This document shows positions 56,230 to 64,000 of a stretch of DNA of 64,000 nucleotides, in pieces (the first letter of the stretch is position 1; every line of letters starts with the position of its first letter). The notes under the pieces were generated by a model. It had not been told where the DNA came from. It saw only the letters and a program-made list of their open reading frames with translations, and made no database searches. This DNA comes from CAISKJ01 sp046351555 (GTDB lineage Bacteria; Myxococcota_A; Polyangia; Polyangiales; Ga0077539), in the NCBI GenBank assembly GCA_046351555.1, contig JAXLYI010000020.1, positions 124,001 through 188,000 of the forward strand, written 5' to 3'. The position numbers and the translations under genes were made by a program.

Positions 56230-57049
56230 TGCCGGAGGTGTTCGTCGATGAAGCTGGCCACGAAGAAGTACCCGTGGTCGTAGCCTTCCCGCATCCGCAG
56301 GGAGAGGGCCTGCCCCGCCGCCTCGCACGCCTCGCGCAGTAGCTCCGGCTGGAGCCGCGCGAGGAAGTTGTCCGCCGTCCCCTGGTCGACCAGGATCGTC
56401 CCGTCGAAGCGGTTCGCCTTCAGGAGCTCGACGACGTCGTGCGCGGCCCACGCCGCCGGGTCGTCGCCGAGGAAGCGCGGCAGGCACTTCTTCCCCCAGT
56501 CGATGCGCGACAGCGACGCGATCGGCGCGAAGGCCGAGAGCGAGCGGTAGCGCCCGGGGTGCTTGAGCGCGAGCGAGAGGGCGCCGTGGCCGCCCATCGA
56601 GTGACCCATCAATCCCCGCGCGTCGTCGCGCACCGGGAAGGCAGCCTCCACCGCCGCGGGCAGCTCGCGCGTCACCCACGTCGCCATGCGGTAGGCGCCC
56701 GACCACGGGGCCTGCGTCGCGTCGAGGTAGTAGCCGGCGCCCTGGCCGAAATCCCACGCCTCGTCGTCGCCCGGGTAGCGCTGCGCGCGCGGCGAGGTGT
56801 CGGTGGAGACGAGCGCGAGCCCGAGCTCCGCGGCGAGGCGCTGCGCACCGGCCTTCACGACGAAGTTCTCCTCCGTCGAGGTGAGCCCCGGGAGGAAGTA
56901 CACCGCGGGCACCTTCGCCCCCGCGAGCGCCGCGGGCGGGAGGAACACCGCGAAGCGCATCGCGCCCCCGCACGCGTCGCTCGCGCACTCGTAGAAGCCC
57001 TGGCGCCCGCCGAAGCACCGGTGCTCGGCGCGCGTCGTGACGGCCGCGC

Positions 57050-57053
<4 letters not shown>
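56187..57053 (-). CDS. frmB: S-formylglutathione hydrolase
   Basis: This 288-residue esterase-D family enzyme hydrolyses S-formylglutathione to formate and glutathione, the second step of formaldehyde detoxification. Family marks are VYFLPGLTSTEENF, the nucleophile elbow GHSMGGHGA with Ser152, and YDHGYFFVASF with the catalytic His; the Asp lies in VDQGTADNF. The GTG start at 57053 overlaps the stop of the upstream dehydrogenase gene in GTGA, so the two enzymes are made together. The gene name fghA is also used. The tail after DEHLRHHAA is slightly longer than usual. Confidence 0.93.
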
Positions 57054-58162
<1,109 letters not shown>

Positions 58163-58224
58163 CTTCGAAACCTCCAGAGGCCGCGGACCCTAGTCGAACG
58201 GCGCCGGGCGGTCGACGGCGCGAT

Positions 58225-60846
58225 TCAGCCACCGCGCAGGCGCGCCACCGCGTCGACGAGCGCCTCGGGCTCGACGGGCTTGGCGAGGTGCACCTGGAAG
58301 CCCTCGGCGAGCGCGCGCTGCGTGTCTTCGGCGCGGGCGAAGCCGGTGAGGGCGACCGCGGGCACGGCGCCGCCCCGCGCGGCGGGCAAGGCGCGGACGG
58401 CGCGGATGAGCTCGTAGCCGTCGCGGTCGGGCATGCCGATGTCGCTGACGAGCACGTCGGGCGGCGCGGCGGCGAAGCGGGCGAGGGCCGCGTCGACGGA
58501 GTCGGCCGACTCCACCACGGCGCCGAAGGTGCGGAGGAGCTCGGCGACGAAATCGCGCGCGTCGGCCTCGTCCTCGACCACGAGCACGCGCGCGCCGGCG
58601 AGCGAGACGAGACGTCGGGCGGCCCGCGTGACGGAGGTGACCTCGCGCAGGGGCGGCGGGGCCACGCTCGGCGGGCGCGAGCGAGCGGTCGGCAGCACGA
58701 GGGTGAAGGTGGCCCCGCGGCCCTCGCCCTCGCTCTCCGCGAGGATGGTGCCGCCGTGGAGCTCGGCGAGGTGGCGCGCGATGGCGAGGCCGAGGCCCAT
58801 CCCCCCGTGGCGCCGCGTGGCGCTCCCGTCGGCCTGGCGGAAACGGTCGAAGACGTGCGGGAGGAAGCCCGGGTCGATGCCCTGGCCGGTGTCGGTCACG
58901 CGCACGCGCGCGGCCTCGTCGTCGCGCCACGCGGCCACGGCCACCGAGCCGCCGGCGGGGGTGAATTTCACGGCGTTCCAGGCGAGGTTCCAGACCACCT
59001 GTTGGATGCGGGCGGGGTCGCCCTGGAGGGAGCCGAGGTCGGGGTCGAGGTCGACGGTGAGCTCGACGCCCTTCGCCGCCGCGGCCTGGGCGACGGCGTC
59101 GAGGGCGGCGCGCACGACGGCGGCGAGGTCGACCCGGTCGTACTCGAGCCGGAGCTTGCCCGCGGTGATGCGCGAGACGTCGAGCACGTCGTCGATGAGC
59201 CGCGCCTGGAGCCGCGCGTTGCGCTCGATCACCTCGAGCCCGTGGCGCAGGCGAACCGCGTCGTGGAGCTGCTGCGGCAGCACCCGCGCCCACCCGAGGA
59301 TGGCCGTCATCGGCGTCCGCAGCTCGTGCGACACCGTCGCGAGGAACTCGTCCTTCACCCGCCCGGCGTCGCGCACCTCGCGGAAGAGCCGGGCGTTCTC
59401 GAGCGCGAGGGCGGCGCGGCGGGCGAGGTCGGAGGCGAGCGCGAGGTCGGCCTCGGTGTGCCGGCGCCCCGAGGCCCCGAAGAAGAGCGTGAGCGCCCCG
59501 ACCGCGCGCCCCTGCGCCACGAGCGGCACCGTCAGCATCGAGCGGAACGCGAGGGCCCGCAGGAGCTCGAGGTGCTCGTCGGAGTCCGCCGCGCGGCGGT
59601 ACCACGCGTCGTCGGTGTCGGGGTGGAGCGCCGCGCGCCCCGAGGAGAGCGCGCAGAGGTTGATGTCCTCGCGGGCCGAGCGGGCCCAGCGCGTTCCCTG
59701 GAGCACCGCCTCGACGCGCGGGTCGCCGTGGGCGCGTGCGATCCGTCGCGCGCCGTCGCCCTCGGCCACGTCGAAGAAGCCGAAGTCCCCGAGGCGCGGC
59801 ATCGCGAGGCCCGCCACCGCCTGGAGCGTCGCCTCATAGTCCAGCGACGAGGCCAGCACCTCGCCCGCCCGCGCCAGGAGCGCGAGGTCTTCGCGCGCGT
59901 CGCGCTCGGCCTCGTAGAGCCGCGCCCGGTCGAGCGCCTGCGCGCACTGCCGCGCGATCGCCACCAGAAGTTCGCGCTCGGCGGGCGGGAAGGCGCGGTC
60001 GCGTTCGAAGCCGAAGGCGAGGGCCCCGAGCGCGCGCCCGTCGACCGCGAGCGGGAGGCACGCGGCCGAGAGGCTCCCGTGGCGCTCGGTTCGCGCGGCC
60101 GAGTCGGGATAGCGCGCGGCGTAGTCCGCCCACGACTCGAGCCACAGCGGCGCGTTGGCGCGCGCGGCCTCGGCCACGGGCACGGGGGACGTGAGCGAGA
60201 CGTTGAGGAACGCCGCCCGCGTCGCCTCCGGGTAGCCGCGCGTCTCGATGAGGTCGAGCGCGCGGCCGTCGCGGCTCAGGCGCCAGCAGCCCGCGGTCAC
60301 CGCCCCGAGGGCCCGCACGCCCTGCTCCAGCGTGGCGCGCGCGACCTCCGCGGGGCCCGGCGCCACCGCGAGCGCCTCGGCCAGCGCCTGGAGGGCGGCC
60401 GCGCGCGCGGAGGCGGCCCGGCGCTCGGCCCGGTCGTCGGCCTCGCGCAGCGCGCGGCGGACGGCGGGGGCGAGGCGCTCGAGGTGGTCTTTGAGCACGT
60501 AGTCCGTCGCGCCGCGGCGGAGCGAGTCGAGCGCGAACTCCTCGCCGATGGCCCCCGACACGAACAGGAAGGGCACCTCCGGCCGCGCGGCGCGCGCGTC
60601 GGCGAGGGCGCTGTGCCCGTCGTAGCCCGGGAGCTGGAAGTCCGACAGGATCACCTCCGCCGCGCCCTCCGCGAGCGCGCGAAGGAAGCCCTCGCGCCCC
60701 GTCTCGCGCCGCAGGTCGCAGCGCAATCCGTCGTAGGCGAGGCGCGCGGCGACGAGCTCGGCGTCGAGGTCGTTGTCCTCCAGGTGGAGCACGGCCGTCG
60801 CCGCACTCGCGTCCTTCCCCGCACCGATGCCGTCCCGCCAGGGCAT
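58225..60846 (-). CDS. Hybrid histidine kinase: REC-GAF-GAF-HisKA-HATPase-REC
   Basis: The 873-residue product has an N-terminal receiver (about 17-130; Asp69 in LSDFQLP, Lys in VLKDH), two GAF domains (about 150-310 and 325-490) and HisKA with His507 in VSHELRTP. The HATPase (about 600-730) has NLAWNAVKFTPAGG, DTGQGIDPGF and GGMGLGLAIARHL. A second receiver (about 755-870) has Asp802 in VSDIGMPD and Lys in HLAKPVEP. It is soluble. With receivers at both ends it can accept a phosphoryl group as well as pass one on. It starts 6 nt after the neighbouring GAF kinase gene, so the two probably form one relay. Confidence 0.92.
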   Translation of the reverse strand: MPWRDGIGAGKDASAATAVLHLEDNDLDAELVAARLAYDGLRCDLRRETGREGFLRALAEGAAEVILSDFQLPGYDGHSALADARAARPEVPFLFVSGAIGEEFALDSLRRGATDYVLKDHLERLAPAVRRALREADDRAERRAASARAAALQALAEALAVAPGPAEVARATLEQGVRALGAVTAGCWRLSRDGRALDLIETRGYPEATRAAFLNVSLTSPVPVAEAARANAPLWLESWADYAARYPDSAARTERHGSLSAACLPLAVDGRALGALAFGFERDRAFPPAERELLVAIARQCAQALDRARLYEAERDAREDLALLARAGEVLASSLDYEATLQAVAGLAMPRLGDFGFFDVAEGDGARRIARAHGDPRVEAVLQGTRWARSAREDINLCALSSGRAALHPDTDDAWYRRAADSDEHLELLRALAFRSMLTVPLVAQGRAVGALTLFFGASGRRHTEADLALASDLARRAALALENARLFREVRDAGRVKDEFLATVSHELRTPMTAILGWARVLPQQLHDAVRLRHGLEVIERNARLQARLIDDVLDVSRITAGKLRLEYDRVDLAAVVRAALDAVAQAAAAKGVELTVDLDPDLGSLQGDPARIQQVVWNLAWNAVKFTPAGGSVAVAAWRDDEAARVRVTDTGQGIDPGFLPHVFDRFRQADGSATRRHGGMGLGLAIARHLAELHGGTILAESEGEGRGATFTLVLPTARSRPPSVAPPPLREVTSVTRAARRLVSLAGARVLVVEDEADARDFVAELLRTFGAVVESADSVDAALARFAAAPPDVLVSDIGMPDRDGYELIRAVRALPAARGGAVPAVALTGFARAEDTQRALAEGFQVHLAKPVEPEALVDAVARLRGG

Positions 60847-60852
60847 CGGGGC

Positions 60853-62757
60853 CTACGGCTCCGCGAGGGGCAGGGTGATGGTGAAGGCGGCGCCGCGGCC
60901 CTCGGCGCCCTCGGCCCACGCGCGCCCGCCATGCCGCTGAACGATTCGCCGCACCGTCGCCAGGCCCACCCCCGTCCCCTCGAAGTCCCGCTCGCCGTGC
61001 AGCCGCTGAAACGCCTGGAACAGCCGCCCCGCCAGCGCCGGCGGGAACCCGACGCCGTCGTCGCGCACCGACACCGCGACGAAGCCCGGCTCCTCCGCGG
61101 GGGCCGCCGACACCTCGACGTGCGCCTCCGCGCGGGGCCTCGTGTACTTGAGCGCGTTGGAGAGCAGGTTGGTCAGCGCGAGGCGCAGGAGCGTCGGGTC
61201 GCCCGCCACTGTTGGCAACGGCCCGAGCGACCAGCGGACCGCGCGCCCCTCGGCCTCGGGCTCGAGCTCGCGCACGGCCGCGCGCACCTCCGCGCCGAGG
61301 TCGACCCGCTGCCGCCGCAGCTCGGCCCGGCCCACGCGCGAGAGCGAGAGGAGCGCGTCGATCAGCTCGCCCATCCGCCGCGCCGCGCCGCGGATCGTCT
61401 CCAGGTGCCGCCGCCCCGCGTCGTCGAGCGCCGCGCCGAGGTGGCGCTCCAGCAGGTCGGCGAAGCCCCCGACGTGGCGGATCGGCGCCCGCAGGTCGTG
61501 CGACACCGTGTAGGAGAAAGCCTCGAGCTCGCGGTTGGCCTCGCGCAGCTCCGCGGTCCGCTCCTCCACCCGGCGCTCGAGGGTCGCGTTGAGCGCGCGC
61601 ACCTCGGCGTAGAGCCGCGCGCTCTCCACCGCCGCGCCCGCGCGCCGCGCGAGCTCCGTCGCCCGCGCGAGGTCGGTCGCGCCGTAGCGCCGCCCCGACT
61701 CCGCCGTCACCAGCGAGAGCGCGCCGAGCACCCGGTCGTTGGCCACCAGCGGCACGCAGATCGACGAGCGGAGCCCGAGGTCGCGGGCGAGCGCGAGCAG
61801 CGCGTCGTCGCCCTGCGCGGCCTCCACCAGCAGCGCGTCGGGGATCTCCGGGAGGAAGTCGGGCCGCCCCGTTCGAAGCACCGCGGGCATCCCCATCGGC
61901 GCGTCGGGGTCGGGGGGGTAGCGCTCCAGGAGCTCGTGGGCGAGCGCGACCTTCGCCGGGTCGACGTGCGCGACGGCGATGCGGCGGATGGTGCGGTCGG
62001 GCTCGAGCACGTCGATCGCGCACCAGTCGGCGAGGCGCGGCACCGCCAGGCGGACGACGTTGGCGAGGGTGGTCTCGTACTCGATGCTCGACGTGAGGAG
62101 CGCGCCCACCTCGGCGAAGAACGCCTGCTCGTCGGCCCGCTCGCGCGCCTCGGCCAGCAGCCGGTGGCGCTCGATGCCGAGGGCCACCGCGTCGGCCACC
62201 GAGGCGAGCGCGTCGAGGTCGTCGGGCGGCAGCGCGCGCCGCGCGAAGACGTCCACCGCGCCGACGAGACGTCCCGCGACGTACAGCGGGTGCGCCGCGT
62301 AGGCGGTGACCCCCTCGCGCTCGACCCACGGGGGCGCCTCGACCCGCGCGTCGTGGGCGACGTCGGGGCTCGCGTAGGGGCGCCGCTCAGCCGCCACGCG
62401 CCCGACGCCGCGCGCGCCGAGGGACACCTTCGCGCCGCGAGAAGGCGCGCCGGCCTCGACGCCCGCGCAGGCCGCGAGGCGGAGCGAGGTGCCGTCGGGT
62501 TCGAGCGTCCAGACGCCGGCGCGGGCGGCCTCGAGGTGGCCGACGAGGGCCTCGGCGCAGCGGCGCAGCATCGCCTCCAGCGGCTCGTCCGCGGTGAGCG
62601 CGAGCGCGACCGACGAGACCAGCGCGGCCTGGCGCGATCGCCGGGCGGCGGCCTCCTCCGCGCGCGCGAGGCGCTCGGCCAGCGCGCGCAGGTCGGGGCC
62701 CGCGCCGTGGGGCGGTGCGCCCGCGTCGCCGACCTTGGGGCTGGCGGGCACGGTCAT
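60853..62757 (-). CDS. GAF-GAF sensor histidine kinase
   Basis: The 634-residue product has a short N-terminal coiled coil (about 25-50), GAF1 (about 55-195), GAF2 (about 215-380), a coiled coil RVEERTAELREANRELEAF and HisKA with His420 in VSHDLRAPIRHVGGF, the phytochrome-like type. The HATPase (about 510-630) has TNLLSNALKYTRP and GTGVGLATVRRIVQRHGG. It has no receiver of its own, so phosphate must leave to another protein, most likely a receiver of the hybrid kinase encoded 6 nt downstream. No bilin-binding Cys was identified in the GAF domains. The signal is unknown. Confidence 0.92.
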   Translation of the reverse strand: MTVPASPKVGDAGAPPHGAGPDLRALAERLARAEEAAARRSRQAALVSSVALALTADEPLEAMLRRCAEALVGHLEAARAGVWTLEPDGTSLRLAACAGVEAGAPSRGAKVSLGARGVGRVAAERRPYASPDVAHDARVEAPPWVEREGVTAYAAHPLYVAGRLVGAVDVFARRALPPDDLDALASVADAVALGIERHRLLAEARERADEQAFFAEVGALLTSSIEYETTLANVVRLAVPRLADWCAIDVLEPDRTIRRIAVAHVDPAKVALAHELLERYPPDPDAPMGMPAVLRTGRPDFLPEIPDALLVEAAQGDDALLALARDLGLRSSICVPLVANDRVLGALSLVTAESGRRYGATDLARATELARRAGAAVESARLYAEVRALNATLERRVEERTAELREANRELEAFSYTVSHDLRAPIRHVGGFADLLERHLGAALDDAGRRHLETIRGAARRMGELIDALLSLSRVGRAELRRQRVDLGAEVRAAVRELEPEAEGRAVRWSLGPLPTVAGDPTLLRLALTNLLSNALKYTRPRAEAHVEVSAAPAEEPGFVAVSVRDDGVGFPPALAGRLFQAFQRLHGERDFEGTGVGLATVRRIVQRHGGRAWAEGAEGRGAAFTITLPLAEP

Positions 62758-62996
62758 GCAATAGCCTCACGGAGCGGGGGAGGCCGCCACATGGCCGCTC
62801 ATCTGTGGCCGTGAGGGCCGATCTGCAAGCGTGCCCAAGGCCCTGAAATGCACGCGCAACCCCTGGAAACCGCGACGCCCACGTCCGTGCGCCGCCGCAC
62901 CGGCTTCATGAACCCTGTGCACAGCCTCCACCGCGCGCGCCGTGCTTTCCTGCGCTTTCGTGTGCGCGGCACGCGCCATGCTCGAAGCGGCAGACC

Positions 62997-63635
62997 ATGG
63001 AGACGACGAGCGGCACCGTGTACCCCGTGGTGGTGGGGGTGGATTTCGAGGCGACCGGCGAGGCGGCCTTCCACGAGGCGCTCCGCTTCGCGGCGGCGCG
63101 CGGCGACGTGGTGCTCCACGCGGTCCACGTGATCGCCGAGCGCCACGCGCTGTGGTCGATCTCGGACGTGTCGGCCCACAGCGAGCGGCTTCAGGCGGTG
63201 CCGGGCAAGCTCCGCGAGTACATCCAGTCGCGCTGGTCGCACGTGCCCGAGGAGACGGCGCAGGGGCTGAAGCTCCACGTGCGGGAGGGCGACCCGGCGG
63301 CGGCGCTCATGCAGGCCGCGGTGGACTACGACGCGGAGCTCATCATCGTGGGGACGCACGGGCGCGGCGCGCTCGGGCGCATGGCGCTGGGCTCGGTGGC
63401 GACGCGGCTGGTGTCGGAGGCGCGCTGCCCGGTGCTCATCGCGCGCCCGAAGGACTTCAAGGGCCTCGAGCGCACCGAGGCGCCGGAGCCGCTGTGCCCC
63501 GACTGCGCGGCCGCGCGCGCGGCGTCCAACGGCGAGAAGCTCTGGTGCGAGCAGCACGCGCGCCACGCGGAGCGCGTGCCGGCGGCGGGCCACACCGAGC
63601 GCTACATCCACGCGCCCGACGGCCCGAAGGCGTAG
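62997..63635 (+). CDS. Universal stress protein with C-terminal Cys/His tail
   Basis: The 212-residue product has a UspA domain (about 1-150) with VVVGVDF at the first strand and the ATP-binding signature GTHGRGALGRMALGSVA (G-x2-G-x9-GS). Beyond it a tail of about 55 residues carries CPDC, then WCEQH (C-x2-C-x14-C-x2-H), which could bind zinc, plus several His. Simple USPs are about 140-160 residues, so the tail is an extension. The gene stands alone after a 239-bp gap and converges with ahpD, a few bases apart. A general-stress role is likely. Confidence 0.88.
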   Translation: METTSGTVYPVVVGVDFEATGEAAFHEALRFAAARGDVVLHAVHVIAERHALWSISDVSAHSERLQAVPGKLREYIQSRWSHVPEETAQGLKLHVREGDPAAALMQAAVDYDAELIIVGTHGRGALGRMALGSVATRLVSEARCPVLIARPKDFKGLERTEAPEPLCPDCAAARAASNGEKLWCEQHARHAERVPAAGHTERYIHAPDGPKA

Positions 63636-63639
63636 GGGT

Positions 63640-64000
63640 TCAGCGCGCGTCGAGGGTGACGGCGACGCCGTGGACGACGGCGGCGATGCGGACGGCGTCG
63701 TGGACGTTCTGCTCGGTGAGGCCGCCCTCGAGGACGGCGCGCTCGTGGGACTTCACGCACACCTCGCAGCCGTGGACGGCGCTGGCGGCGAGGGAGAAGA
63801 GCTCGAGGTCGGCGCGCGTCCCCGCGGGCTTCGCGAGGCGGTTCATCCGCAGGCGGGCCGGGAGCTGGGCGTACGAGTCCTTCCCGACCATGTGGCGGAA
63901 GCGGTAGAAGACGTTGTTCATCGCCATGAGGGCGGAGGCGGCGAGGGCGTCTTCGACCGCGGCGTCGCCGGCCTCGGCGCGCGCGTCGGCGACGAGCGCG
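63640..64000 (-). CDS. ahpD: Alkylhydroperoxidase AhpD (5' end outside window)
   Basis: The visible 3' part reads through the AhpD core: SALMAMNNVFYRFRH, LPARLRMNRLAKPAG, then CEVCVKSHE with the redox CxxC pair and nearby His/Glu, and AAVVHGVAVTL at the end. This matches mycobacterial AhpD closely in order and spacing. AhpD reduces peroxides or regenerates AhpC in the cytosol. The frame stays open to the end of the window, so the start lies beyond base 64000; the internal ATG at 63927 is not the start. A peroxiredoxin partner is probably encoded just upstream, outside the window. Confidence 0.88.
   Translation of the reverse strand, partial: ALVADARAEAGDAAVEDALAASALMAMNNVFYRFRHMVGKDSYAQLPARLRMNRLAKPAGTRADLELFSLAASAVHGCEVCVKSHERAVLEGGLTEQNVHDAVRIAAVVHGVAVTLDAR

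Noticed and set aside
63640..63927. AhpD as a complete 95-residue protein starting at 63927
   Set aside because: The frame stays open upstream with AhpD-like sequence (ALAASALMAMNNVF), so the gene is cut by the window edge.

Overview
The window is one contiguous stretch of very GC-rich DNA (roughly three quarters G+C by eye) with densely packed genes on both strands. It has no rRNA, tRNA, CRISPR array or recognisable transposase gene. Several traits point to a Myxococcota (deltaproteobacterial) chromosome, most likely Polyangia-like: Hanks-type Ser/Thr kinases next to PEGA and TPR proteins, many lipoproteins with Asp/Pro/Ala linkers, Cys-rich repeat lipoproteins, DUF4397 and fibro-slime domains, multi-domain histidine kinases and an 'evolved' VgrG. 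This placement is inferred from gene content, not from a marker gene.

Layout. 1-3.8 kb: the 3' end of a Ser/Thr kinase gene, a PEGA protein and an RCC1-type lipoprotein, with overlapping genes. 3.8-5.2 kb: an FHA-sigma54 activator. 5.2-10.9 kb: a secreted beta-helix protein, then divergently a 1364-residue lipoprotein with five tandem DUF4397 units. 10.9-19 kb: dienelactone hydrolase, fibro-slime lipoprotein, a carbonic-anhydrase-like protein translationally coupled to NADP-type isocitrate dehydrogenase, a divergent LysR regulator with a perfect inverted repeat in front of it, an esterase lipoprotein and a Cys-rich lipoprotein. 19.2-22.8 kb: a kinase-ATPase-TPR signalling protein. 22.7-26.3 kb: an orphan VgrG carrying a C-terminal zinc-protease domain, followed by an unknown 210-residue protein. 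26.6-31.4 kb: a CheB-CheR-PAS fusion coupled to a hybrid histidine kinase. 31.5-38.4 kb: a HEAT-like protein, a second Cys-rich lipoprotein, a RIO kinase with a low-complexity tail, a Uma2-type protein and a small unknown. 38.5-43.4 kb: YifB and a GH18-deacetylase-glycosyltransferase fusion. 43.6-48.5 kb: a stress-type cluster (BON protein with a FUS-like repeat domain, DUF3309, ferritin-like, CsbD, AI-2E family permease). 48.5-53.1 kb: a helicase and an EamA permease flanked by two non-coding regions that hold related long inverted repeats. 53.1-58.2 kb: BtuF-like binding protein, NUDIX hydrolase, two unknowns and the frmA-frmB formaldehyde operon. 58.2-62.8 kb: two GAF histidine kinases. 62.9-64 kb: a universal stress protein and the 3' part of ahpD.

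Most start codons were chosen from the position of lipobox or signal sequences, Shine-Dalgarno matches and overlaps between neighbours. Long open frames antisense to real genes are abundant because of the GC content and were left out. The strongest unexplained signals are the inverted-repeat family at 48.6-49.5 and 52.4-53.1 kb (including a nested 200-bp hairpin insert and an 8-bp x 20 microsatellite), the bacterial FUS-like low-complexity domain, the VgrG-protease, and the degenerate carbonic anhydrase coupled to isocitrate dehydrogenase.
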